Assembly (NCBI RefSeq): GCF_000004195.4
Contig: NC_030679.2
Span: 21,729,212-21,793,211 of the forward strand
Source: Xenopus tropicalis
Taxonomy: Eukaryota; Chordata; Amphibia; Anura; Pipidae
Reading direction: 5' to 3'
DNA: 64,000 nucleotides
In this document: positions 12,063-22,242 of the stretch, in pieces
How the letters are laid out: the number at the start of each line of letters is the position of its first letter
How positions within the stretch are numbered: the first letter of the stretch is position 1
Program-made: the position numbers and the translations under genes
Notes under the pieces: model-generated
Seen by the model: only the letters and a program-made list of their open reading frames with translations
Database searches by the model: none
Told to the model about the DNA's origin: nothing

Positions 12063-12839
12063 TAATACATCAATAATTGTACTCATAAAGTCAGTACATT
12101 TATCAAAGAAGATCTCTGAGCTGCGATTAACACCTCCATACCCCCCTGTGAGGTAAGTGAGTATATTTCCAAGAAAACACCTACTGATGAAAACACAAGT
12201 GGTACTGGTAACTTGAACATACCAATCACTCGTCGTAGTAAATTAGCAGCTTTTTTCATCTGCCTTGACTGCATATGGACCTGCAAAGTATAGATCATCT
12301 TAATAGTTTCTTCAGTAAAAAATACTGCAATACTGCCAAAATACTGCAGTTTTTAAAAACAAAATTCAGAATATGGGAAATGGGAAACAACACTGCAACA
12401 ACTTCAAAAAGTGTCTGTAACCCTGTGGTGTGGCACAAGGATTTATAAGGACGGACGCTGTCTGCTTTAATTATCTCTTGTACTAAGAATAATGAGATGA
12501 GTGCAAAGGAGCTGGACACCATTCAATGTTTATTCATAATGTGGTTAGAGAAGGAATATGCACCCTTCTCTTAATTAACCACATCCTAATCTGATACATT
12601 GGATACTCCTGTATAAGAAATAAAGGATTTTTGCTTTAACAGAGTAGCAATACACTGATGAGATCAACAGAGCCCCATGGGGAAGTTTTATATCCTGTTC
12701 TACACAAACTATTATCCTTTTGTCCATCGTCCCTGCACAAGTGGAGATTATAATTTAAGTTCCTTTCACATTCTCCCATTAGAGTTAGTTTCATTAAGAG
12801 CCAATTAATTGTGGTATAATATACAAACTTTTCACAATC

Positions 12840-13155
12840 ACAAGTTCTGGAAACCTGTTATCCAGAAAGTTACAGCAAGTCCATCTCCCAGAGACTCAAT
12901 TATAAGCAAATTATTCCAATTTAAAAAAAATAATTTCCCTTTTCTCTGTAATAATCAAACAGTACCTTCAGTACCTTGTACTTGACCCCAGCAAATCCTA
13001 ATCCAACTAATCGTTATTGGAGGTAAAACAATCCTATTGGGTTAAAGTTTAAATTATTTTTCAGTATATAATGTATGAAAATCCAAATTACGTAAATATC
13101 CTTTAACTGGAAAACCCCAGGTCATGAACATTCTGTATAACAGGTCCTGTACTTT
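12840..13155 (+). mobile_element. CAGGTATGGGA MITE, decayed copy
   Basis: Carries CCTGTTATCCAGAAAGTTAC, ATTGGAGGTAAAACAATCCT, GGAAAACCCCAGGTCATGAA and CTGTATAACAGGTCC in family order. The left terminus is lost and the right one eroded. Confidence 0.7.
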
Positions 13156-13817
13156 ATATAGGGCCTGCCAGGTGGCAGAAAATTCATAGCATTGGCAATA
13201 GAAGAAGGGGTTCCCAGAGCTCTAATTTACCTAAAACCCAGTTTGGTCTCAGATTCCTCAGCAGAGGTAGTGTAACTGGATTGTAATCACTACATCTACT
13301 GGTCATTATTAAATGCTGCTGGCACTGTTGCTTCCCAAGGAGTTGAGCTGAGACAAGCAGCAGGGCAGCTCCTTATCCAGTGCAGAATAAAAAGCTCATT
13401 TGTTCATTGACTGGGACCCTTTTGGTGAATCGCATGTGTTCAATTTATTTTCTTTTTGATTCTATGAATTTTTAAAATAATGGACCCATGGGACAGTTGG
13501 GTAGGGGGTATTTTATTTAACTGGGGGGCTTCACCAAGCCTTTTCTAACCAGTCAGCTGCATTGTTCCTGCAGTGAACTGAGTATTTACCAAATCAAAAG
13601 ACGTAATGCAAACAGAGGCAGCATATTTTCTGTAAAAGAGCAGCCCTTGCTCCAGGTAGCTGAGGGATTAGTGCTTTCCATCTGATAACATGTGGACTGA
13701 TGCCTAGCACTAATACTGCAGGGGTTAGGCTGATAAGGGACTCTCCCCTTTGACTCTTTGTCAGATCTCAATTCATGTGCTGTCTGATAATGCTGCCCTA
13801 TGACCCCCTCCCCGCGC

Positions 13818-13825
13818 TATAATAA
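13818..13825 (+). promoter_or_regulatory. Candidate TATA box, upstream promoter
   Basis: TATAATAA follows a CCCCCTCCCCGCGC stretch and lies about 30 bases before the candidate exon at 13848-13956. The CG-rich upstream context is unusual for its AT-rich surroundings. Single-site evidence only. Confidence 0.25.
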
Positions 13826-13847
13826 CTGCAGAGTGCAGAGTCCTTTG

Positions 13848-13956
13848 CTATCTCTTCTTTGCTATTGCCCTGCCGCAGCCACAGACCAGTAAAAGTGCAC
13901 TGGGTGTGAGCAGCGAGGAACATTCCTCCAATACTTTCTTTTCTAGACTCCAATCT
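13848..13956 (+). other. Candidate non-coding first exon (upstream alternative)
   Basis: A short GC-richer block lies downstream of a TATA-like box and ends in AATCT|GTAAGTAAAC, a strong 5' splice donor at 13957. It contains no ATG, so it would be an untranslated first exon. The start is inferred as about 30 bases after the TATA. It could be an alternative first exon for the coding exon at 49329. No transcript evidence is available. Confidence 0.25.
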
Positions 13957-14083
13957 GTAAGTAAACAGTTAGGGATAATTTTCTTTTGTGCTTTCTGTCA
14001 GTGCCGTACTGGTAGCATGTTAACATGTTGCCTTTCAGATACAGCTGTAGAGAGCATTTAGTCGTTAGGCAAACACAAAAACA

Positions 14084-14557
14084 TTTAAAGGAATACTATA
14101 CCCCCAGAATGAATACTTAACCAACACATAGTTGGTTAAGATATCAAATTAAGTGTGCTACTAAAGAATCTTGCCAAACTGGAATACATACATATCAGTA
14201 AATATTGTCCTATTACATCTTTTCCCTTGAGCCGGCATTTAGTGATGTGCTGTGTGCTCCCTCAGAGATCACCTAACAGGAAATAATGCAGCTCAAACTG
14301 TAACAGGAAGAAGTGTGGCATTTTAAAAAAGATGTCCATTAATTGGCTAATGTGACCTAACGTATGTGTGCCCTTGGTTTTATGCACCATGAATCGTATG
14401 AAAATGGCAATTTTCTATTTAGTATTACCCAATAGTATACTGCTAAAAAAAAGTATATATTTATAAAAATTTTATTTAGATGAAGCAGGGTTTTCAAATA
14501 AGCTTTATGCTATATATTTTTTACAATTTTTGTTCAGGGGCATAGTTTTGCTTTAAA
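14084..14557. mobile_element. T2/Kolobok-like MITE
   Basis: Starts TTTAAAGGAATACTATACCC and ends GGGGCATAGTTTTGCTTTAAA. The ends pair as an imperfect inverted repeat over about 20 bases, each with TTAA inside the terminal TTTAAA. TTAA target duplications and a TTAAAGG start are the T2 signature. The interior is diverged from the other T2-like elements here. Confidence 0.75.
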
Positions 14558-16132
14558 TGGAATATATACCCTATTAGAGCATACCTTCAGTTAATGATTG
14601 TTTTATTCATTTGGCACTGACATGAGTATGATTATATTTATAAAACACCAACATATTCTGCAGCATCAAATACATCCAAACTATGTGCAGAACCTAAAGG
14701 TAAAGTGGGCCCTGCACAGTCTCAAAGATATTCAGCATTGGCATCAGAATGTGTGTTCGTACACATAAGATCTGCCTGTTCAGTCACACGAGCAGATCTC
14801 TCCATGGTATGCCCCCCATAGAGCTGGGCGATATCAGGTTGATCTGAACGGTTGGCCCTCTGGCCAAATGACTTGACCACAGTGATTAAAATGCAGGCTG
14901 TCAGGGCAAGGAGGCAACAAACATATGTGGCTACACACAGAGGGAACTGTCTTACAGGGCTGGCATATTAAAGGGGATGTTGACTCTCTATAAAACTCTT
15001 CCATGGTACTCTCCACTTCTCCAAAGCAGGCAGCCCAAAGTTCGTGTTTCAATAGGATTCTGCCTGTTCTTATCTAGTACAGGGAGATTACTGTACAGAT
15101 TGGGCTTGCTTTTATTGCACGGTTATCAAACATCAGATAAAGTGCTGCTTAGATGTGCGGAGTGCCATTGACGGCTACATAAACAAAGATCAGGGAGCTA
15201 GGAACACACAGGGCAGACAGGATTCAGGTACCTGATAATATTCTAGTAGTTGTAGTTCAGCAACATTGGGGAAATACATGGCTTTGCAGTAGTCTACTTT
15301 GTACAGGGCACCACCATTCTTGTGCTCCAAAGACAATAGGGCACATGTAGATCACAGTGCAGTGCAGTGAGGAATGTACAATTTTGAGCACAATCTCCAT
15401 TTATTTCCCACAGTGCAGCTTTTTTTCCCAAAGAATTACATTGTCACTGTGGTTGCAACTGACAATGAACTTGGTGAATTTATGCTGCGCCTGCAACAAT
15501 TGTGTCTGAATCGTCAAAATTACCACAACTGCATGCAAATCTCTTCCAAAACTGGACACGCGTGGAAGCCGCCATTTCCAGTGACACTTGCGCCCAATTT
15601 TTCAGTTGCAGGTGTGCTGTGCCTATTAATGATGGGCGCAAAGGGAACCCTGAAGTTAATGTCTAGTCAGGAGGAGTCAGTAGCTCCTACATCAATAATA
15701 AAATGGAAGGCAGGAAGGACTGTGAAGCACCAAGTGCAGCTGTACAGAAGAGCACATTTTCATGCGAGTACCTTTAATAAAAGGTACTGCAAAGACAACT
15801 GCCTGCAGGGGATTGCAGGGAGTGTGAGTGCTGGGAAATTGCGGCGAGTGCAACTGCACTGGCAGTCGTACATGATCCCTAATATTTAGTTGCTCTCATG
15901 TTGCTGCAAATAATACTCTAGTGGCCCCCAGTGATCCTAATGAGTTTTAATGGTGCTGGCTGACACCCACCCTGCCCCAGAAATGCAAAGGAATCAGTGA
16001 AAGGCATCTGTGGCAACTGTGTTGGCAGTGAGGAATGCCATTGTCTCCTATAGACTGTTGTTTTGTCCTAGAGTGGGGATTTTCCCTCCTGAGGAGTTTC
16101 CCCTGTGTGTGGTACCCCCTCTCATTTTAGAG
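14558..16132. other. Stretch with one long but unsupported open frame
   Basis: It includes a 171-codon plus-strand frame (15374-15889) starting at an ATG without a recognisable domain, signal or splice context. A short piece at 14815-14880 (GGGCGATATCAGG, GGCCCTCTGGCCAAATGA) is a scrap of the GATATC-type MITE family. Nothing else was recognised. Confidence 0.35.
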
Positions 16133-16255
16133 TGTAGGCTCTATTGACCAGGACCCTCTTTACCTCCTGTGTCAGTCAGTATTGTTTAATGTATACACCC
16201 TTGTACTGTGGAACATGTTGGTACTTAATAAACATGTTAGTAATAACAATATATC
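16133..16255 (+). mobile_element. Retroposon 3' tail, decayed
   Basis: GTGTAGGCTCTATTGACCAG, CTCTTTACCTCCTGTGTCAG and the closing GTACTTAATAAACATGTTAG-TAATAACAAT correspond to the tail family at 7795-7976. The CG positions have decayed. Confidence 0.6.
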
Positions 16256-16562
16256 TAACGCATGTGTATAAATATACAGGGTATCAGCCTGTTATATAGT
16301 TAACCCTGTCAGTGCCAAAGCAAGTGCAGCGTACTGGAGAGGGGTGTGACATGTTTACACACCCTCTGCTGGAACTAATTCCCGCACTATATCCGACTGC
16401 CTAAAACTTTTTTTCTGTTTCGTTACTGGTCTGAGCTCGATCTGGGTTTCTCCTCCATGGCAGTCTCCTCCGCAATATTCCTAAAAATATACCCGCCTAA
16501 TGCATTCAATATGTATGAAATATACCATATGCCGGGGGCTGCAGACAATAGGTGCTCTGTTT

Positions 16563-16570
16563 TATAAAAA
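16563..16570 (+). promoter_or_regulatory. Candidate TATA box, downstream promoter
   Basis: TATAAAAA sits in TTTTATAAAAACTCCCC, about 30 bases before a pyrimidine-rich stretch (16571-16620) suitable for initiation, and 173 bases before a consensus splice donor. This is the best core-promoter candidate in the window, though it is only a sequence match. Confidence 0.35.
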
Positions 16571-16592
16571 CTCCCCTCTCCACACCCCCCTC

Positions 16593-16742
16593 CTTCTCAC
16601 TGCTCCTTCCTCTGCCTTCTTCCTGATCCTGGGACTGCTAAGTGACAGAAGGAGAGTGCAAGCCTGTGAGACAGTGTGTATGGGCTTGTGTGGAGCCAAC
16701 CAACTCCGGAATAGGGGTGCGCTGGGCGGCTGTGCTCTGCAG
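16593..16742 (+). other. Candidate first exon with consensus splice donor
   Basis: From an inferred start near 16593 the block ends in CTCTGCAG|GTAAGTCC at 16742/16743, a perfect CAG|GTAAGT donor. The sequence is richer in G+C than its flanks. It contains one ATG at 16679 whose frame (MGLCGANQLRNRGALGGCA...) stays open to the donor. The exon at 49329 has an in-frame stop before its own ATG, so this would act as an upstream frame or simply leader sequence. The proposed partner is the acceptor at 49328. Confidence 0.35.
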
Positions 16743-17449
16743 GTAAGTCCCCCGCTTGCACTACATAAATGTATCCTGCCTTTTCTCTCTGCACAGGGGG
16801 ATGCACACCTTGCCTTCACCACATAAGTTGTAGGAACAGCTCATTTTATTTATAGGGGGGGCATTATATATATATTCTATATAAGCAATGTTAAATTCCT
16901 CAGCTCTTTATAATGGAAAGTGTTGTACTGTTTCATTGTGAATACTTGTTGAAGAGCTCAGCTTCCTATATAGATGTTTATTGAATGTTCTTTCTCTTAA
17001 AGTTACTCAGAAATACTTTCCAGTCCTGTTGATATTTTCTGTATAGGAGGCTGTGCAATGTTCTGCAAGGCATTAATTGCAGACAATCTCCCAGATGCAG
17101 TCTGGGGGCAAAGCCAGCGATGTAGAAATGAATGGGAGTTTCTGTGCTGCTCGTTGGAACTGGCTGCAGCCCAATGACTGGTGGGCGTCTGACTCGTCTT
17201 CATCCAGCTGTTGGGAAGTACAGCTCCTAGCAGGGGATGCTGGGAATTGTAGTTGGTACCAACTGGAAGAACACAAGTGTGACATATCTGCTGTAAGCAA
17301 TATGTAACTGAACAAAGTAATTAGGTGGGATTAAAAAAATCAAATTTTCCTGCACTCCCAGTCTGTGTATTCAATGGGTGCATTGGGGATGGGGGGGCAC
17401 AGGTGTACTTATGGCAGAGGGCTCTTATGGTGTTACCTTGGAAACTGTT

Positions 17450-17552
<103 letters not shown>

Positions 17553-17852
17553 GTAGGTGGCTTTTTATTCTTTCCCTTTTTGATGGTATTTTTGGTTAAT
17601 ACTTAGGCCAAGAAATAAGGTATATAAAGAAATAATTTTCATATTCTGCATTTTTTTTTCAAGAAGCGTTTACACAAGTAAATAGTTGTACATGCAGTAG
17701 AATGCTTTAGACTTCTTTATTCACTCCATCTACTTAAGAACAGCAATTTAGATTCAATTTAGCTGCAGGAAAGACATTCATCTGAATGGAATAGCCACTA
17801 TTGTGATTTTGGGGTGACACAGTAGCCAGAAATGTACACTACGCCCCTAAAG

Positions 17853-18060
17853 AGGTATAGTCCACCTTTAAATAAATTGTAGTATGATGTAGACAGAGAT
17901 ATTCTGAGACAATTTGCAACTGGTCTTTGTTTTTTATTTTGCATGCTGGTAGTTGAACTATTCAGTATTTTGTTCAGCAGTTTTGGAATTTCAGACAGTA
18001 TCTGGTTGCTTGGGTCCAATGTACCATAGCAACCAGGCAGCTTGGTGCTGGGGAGTACAG
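17853..18060. mobile_element. Dispersed frog repeat, CACCTTTAA / GCAACCAG family
   Basis: It contains GGTATAGTCCACCTTTAAAT, the phrase AGCAGTTTTGGAATTTCAG, then 'CTGGTTGCTTGGGTCCAATG' and ATAGCAACCAGGCAG. The last part forms a small inverted repeat (CTGGTTGCT / AGCAACCAG). Related pieces lie at 34625-34900 and 35252-35524. Confidence 0.6.
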
Positions 18061-19109
18061 TTTCAGCAGTTCATTGTATTACTTGTGCAGCTGCAGCTGT
18101 TCATGATGTTATTACCTGTGTGAACTGCAGCAGATAATAATGACGCCATATGTGCTGCATATTTACTTGTTTGCAGTACTTATAAAAGGATTTATATTTG
18201 GTGTCTGGCATTGAAGAGAAAGTCTGTCAACTTTACTTTTACTGGGGATACTTGTTTGCTATTCCTGTGCAATATATGGCAAGTAAAGCCTATAAATGGA
18301 ATACCATGGAGCTGTTCAAAAGCACAGAAACAAAGGCATGCTTACTATCCATTCGCTATAGGATGGTTTGTTGATAGTTACATTACTGCATTGATGCCAG
18401 TGTTATACATAGGTCCTATGGGGTACCTGCTGTTCTGCTGGAAATGATCGAGATACTTCTCATAGCACAAAAAATATCTCTTTAGACTGTAAATAAGCCA
18501 GCGTGTTGTTAACAAGTACAGTTGGGGGGAATTTCCCTAACTAGCACTTGGATGGTCTCAGCAGACACAATGCGAGACTCGCAGACACTTCTGCTGTTAC
18601 TGTGTATATACACAGCTAATTGACATTAATTGACAGTAATTGTTTTTGTTTGGCCAGTGACCTCACCATTCTGGTAATAACAGAGCGTGATAAAGCTGTA
18701 GGAGCTTGTTTGAAATCATGTGATAACAAAAATGAACTGTGCCCTATGTATCCCTGCCGAAAAGTTACCTTTAGAAGTCTATTGAGTAAAAGGGGAGATC
18801 CAACCTTACCTTCTCCCAATATGTGTAATAAAGATGATAACTTTCATGAGGTTTATACATATAATGAAGATGAATATAATCAGAAGCATTGTTAGAGGAC
18901 CTGAAATTGGTGCTGCATATGCATCTGAAAGTAGCAGCCTGCTTTGGTCATGGTTGAATTTCTGGGAAAGAAGCCAACCTTGGATTCAGCGTTTTCATTT
19001 TGCTAAAACACCCTACAAGCTGATGCTCATGGAACTAATAAGTTATGAAATGAAAGTTTCCAGTGTTTGGTCAGTGGTACAGTAAGTTTCTAGCTGTAGC
19101 TGAAGAAAG
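18061..19109. other. Stretch without a recognised gene or repeat
   Basis: AT-rich sequence with short open frames at 18211-18447 and 18620-19085 that lack recognisable domains and usable splice contexts. Confidence 0.4.
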
Positions 19110-19117
19110 ACCTAAGG

Positions 19118-19414
19118 CAGGAGTTCCCAATGTTTTTTACCCACATTCAAATGTTAAAAAAAGTTTGGAGAGCAACACAAGCATGCAAAAAGTTCATGGA
19201 GCTGCCAGTTATAGCTGTGATTAGCTATTGGTAGCCCAATGTCGCCTGGCAGTCTACAGGAGGCTCTGTTTGGCAGCATTTGTGGTTTGTTGCATCTAAA
19301 GCTTGTCTTCAAGCCAGAAATTCAAAAATAAGCACCCGTTTTAAGGCCACTGAGCAACATTCAAGGTGTTGGTGAGCAACATGTTGCTCCTGAGACACTG
19401 GTTGGCGATCACTG
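19118..19414 (+). mobile_element. hAT-like MITE with 8-bp target duplication
   Basis: A 297-bp element begins CAGGAGTTCCCAATGTTTTT and ends GTTGGCGATCACTG. It is flanked by ACCTAAGG (19110-19117) and ACCTGAGG (19415-19422), an 8-bp duplication with one change. It is the same family as 1618-1915 (298 bp, opposite orientation). These two copies define the unfilled structure of the element that carries the satellite at 26559-33696. Confidence 0.85.
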
Positions 19415-19692
19415 ACCTGAGGCATCTGGAGAAACACTGTGCCACCCAAAGCACATCCTGACAAGCTTTTCATTTCCACTGGGAACAAACCTCCAGGTTG
19501 TCGGACACACAACCAGCCTAGGTGCAAAGAAAGCCTGCAGTGTTGTGTGCACTAGGAATGTTGTTCATGCTCTGTCATTTCTACTGTACTTCCCAGTGCA
19601 CCAGGCACCATTTTTACCTTCCTGTAATGAGCGGAGGTGGGTTTGTGCCATCTAAAAAAACAGTGCAACATTTGTTTAATTTACATGAACTC

Positions 19693-19846
19693 CAGAGCTG
19701 TCAACCCACCCCATGTCATGAGGGAGATAATGATCCAGTCCTATTTTTTTAGGACTAAATTCCACTTCACACTAAATGATAACATGAAATAAGGCCTTGA
19801 GTGGATCGTTATCTCCCTCATGGCATGGGGTTGGTTGACAGCTCTG
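19693..19846 (-). mobile_element. CAGAGCTGTCAACC palindromic MITE, copy 1
   Basis: A 154-bp near-palindrome. The termini CAGAGCTGTCAACCCACCCC and GGGGTTGGTTGACAGCTCTG pair, followed by matching GAGGGAGATAATGATCCA arms. The loop (TTCCACTTCACACTAAATGA...) is the reverse complement of that in the copy at 45267-45421, so the two are inserted in opposite orientation. No clear target duplication here. Confidence 0.8.
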
Positions 19847-20146
19847 GTTAAAGACATTCCCCATGAAATCTTTTGAGACTGAAGGACTTTGTAATTACTT
19901 TGGAGAAACAGGGCGATAAACCAACAACAGGATTTTTATCAAGAAGTTAAAAAGTCAATATACCAGATTTTGCTATTAATTGTATATGTATCTTTTGCAA
20001 CATTGTCTCTTAAGCTGCCCAAACACGTTCAGGTTTGAGTTGTCTTACACCGAATGTTCAGATATTGGTCATACATTTTAATGCATCAGCTTAGGCTGGT
20101 TGGCCACACCTAAATTCATCATCTCCCATATGTCTCCTATTGTGTT

Positions 20147-20572
20147 TTAAAGGAACAGTAACACCAAAAAAATGAAATTGTATAAAAGTAACTAAAATAT
20201 AATGTGCTGCTGCCCTGCACTGGTAAAAGCTGTGTGTTTACTTCAGAAAGTCTACTATAATTTATATAAATAAGCTGCTATGTAGCCATGGGGGCATCCA
20301 TTCAAAAGAGAAAAGGCACAGGCACATAGCAGATAACAGATAAAACACTATTGTATTCTACAGAACTTATCTGTTATCTGCTATATAACCTGTGCCTTTT
20401 CTCCTTTTTTCCAGCTTGAATGGCTGCCCCCGTGGCTACACAGCAGCTTATTATATAAATTATAGTAGTGTTACTGTAGCAAACACACCAGTTTTACCAG
20501 TACAGGGCAACAGTGCATTATATTTTTATTACTTTAAAGCTCTTTCATTTTTTGGTGTTACTGTTCCTTTAA
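20147..20572. mobile_element. T2/Kolobok-like MITE, near-perfect long hairpin
   Basis: A 426-bp element bounded by TTAA at both ends: TTAAAGGAACAGTAACACCA at the left and GGTGTTACTGTTCCTTTAA at the right. The two halves pair along most of their length, including 'AAGCTGCTATGTAGCC' with GGCTACACAGCAGCTT and the GCAGATAACAGATAA/TTATCTGTTATCTGC pair near the centre. TTAA plus TTAAAGGAA is the diagnostic T2 terminus. Well preserved, so relatively young. Confidence 0.9.
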
Positions 20573-21175
20573 TCCTGATACAAGAAGCTAGAAAGTCTTG
20601 TAGTCCATGGGGCATAATGTTTTGGGGAGTGGGGAATCTAAACAGGGCTGTAAATAAAACTTCCCCTATGTAAGTTTGCACAAAGATATACCATAAATCT
20701 AATGTGTGTATATAACATATTGCATATCTTTTACTGCAGGAATTGTGTAAGTTGCAGGAATTCTTTAACCCATGGGCTAAAGGTTATTGAACAAGAACTA
20801 GTCATAATAGCAGCAGTGATACAGTATAATTGGAGCTGTTTGCTACAGCACAAAGGGATTCTTAGGAGGATACCAGTTTCTAGGTAAATGCAAGGATTCT
20901 TGGATAATAGCCCCACTAGTTGGTGGTACTCCCCAAAACAAGTCCTAGCTCACTACTTATGTAAACTTCTTTCAGGACACTTTCTTAGCTTCTAGAAGGG
21001 ACTCAAATCTGCTATTTCAAATGGTCACTAAGCTTATCTAGACATGGAATTCCTTGCCGTTTCATGTTTCATATACCTGTATGTATGTATATTTATATAT
21101 AAATAGACAGCCGGTAAGCAGCACACCTTTAGCGCGAGGTAATACCTGGGTGCCAATGCAGTATTTCAGTAGACA
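20573..21175. other. Stretch without a recognised gene or repeat
   Basis: AT-rich sequence. Frames at 20702-20916 overlap on opposite strands and look fortuitous. Confidence 0.4.
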
Positions 21176-21390
21176 TCTTCACAGGTAGTGACAGCACTCA
21201 CAGGAATTTGCATGCAAGGTAGCAAGTTAAAAATGAAAATTGAAGTTTATTTAGTCCAACGTTTCACTTCCTAACTCTGATGAAAGTTCCAGTTGGGAAC
21301 TGAAACACTGGACTGAATAAACCTCAATTTTTATTTTCACTTTACTACCTTGTGTGCAAATTACTGTGAGTGCTGTCACTACCTGCGAAG

Positions 21391-21392
<2 letters not shown>
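21176..21392 (+). mobile_element. Fold-back element with hammerhead-like core
   Basis: The left arm (CTTCACAGGTAGTGACAGCA .. TAGTCCAACGTTTC) pairs with the right arm (GAAACACTGGACTGAATAAA .. GTGCTGTCACTACCTGCGAAG) over roughly 90 bases per side with mismatches. The centre reads CTGATGA (21277-21283), a 6-bp stem AGTTCC/GGAACT, then GAAAC (21302-21306), which is the order of the hammerhead-ribozyme core. A (TA)n tract follows directly. Ribozyme activity is not shown, and the helix III region of this copy looks degenerate. Confidence 0.65.

Positions 21393-21431
<39 letters not shown>
21393..21431. repeat. (TA)n microsatellite
   Basis: About 36 bases of alternating TA abut the right end of the fold-back element at 21176-21392. 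The same association recurs near 50.5-51.0 kb and at 55.26 kb. Confidence 0.95.
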
Positions 21432-21433
<2 letters not shown>

Positions 21434-22094
21434 TTCATAGATTGTGACAGCACTCAAATGAGTTTTCATATAACGAAACAAGACAAATTAGTTAGTTACT
21501 TACAAAGTTACTTAGGTTAATTACGTATTCAGTAGTATTGTTTTTATATATGTAATGTTAGCAGCCCTGCAGTTCTCGGGTACCCTCCCTCTTCTGCTCA
21601 TTTATGAGCCTTGTCTTCCCCTATTGACTAATGGTCTATCCTTGTATTGTAAAAGTCAGAGTTTAACTCTTTTTATAGAGCATTTCCAGTATATGATCCG
21701 CAGGAGTTCAGATTGCAACAAATGACAGCAACAGAAACAGAGGAAGAGCATGTCTGTAAGCCATTATTTCAGCGTGAACTTAGTCTTAAAATCCCACTTT
21801 TTCGCTAGATTTACACATGACACATGCATTTTTACAGTGCACCTTATGACCCTTGATCAGTCAGGCACAAAATGCAAACCCAGTTTTGTGCCACCTAGAA
21901 AGATGCACACAGGGACTTATATAGAACAGAGGTGATGGTCAACGCTTTTTAAAAGACATGCTGTCTTTCTGTGTACTAGAACTCCAAATGTTAAAACATA
22001 TTTAAATACTGCTGTTATTTTCTATCACATATGAGGTCACATAATTATTTGAAATGCTTTGTTAAATCTGTATTATACCTCTCCAGCCCCCTAA

Positions 22095-22242
22095 CCGATG
22101 GACGCCTATACCCATTGTTCTAATTCGATTATCCGATATAGCCCGATATCACCCACCCATAGGTGTGGATATCGGGAGAAGATCCGCTCACTTGGCAATG
22201 TCGCCAAGCGAGCGGATCTTATCGTGTATGGCCACCCTTAGT
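22095..22242 (-). mobile_element. GATATC-type MITE, right part
   Basis: Contains CCGATATAGCCCGATATCAC, the pair GATCCGCTCACTTGGCAATG and TCGCCAAGCGAGCGGATC, and ends CGTGTATGGCCACCCTTA. This is the arrangement seen at 46305-46608 in reverse. The other terminus is eroded. Confidence 0.7.

Noticed and set aside
15374..15889. 171-codon open frame, equal longest in the window
   Set aside because: No recognisable domain, low-information composition, no splice or promoter context, and length within what chance allows in 64 kb on six frames.
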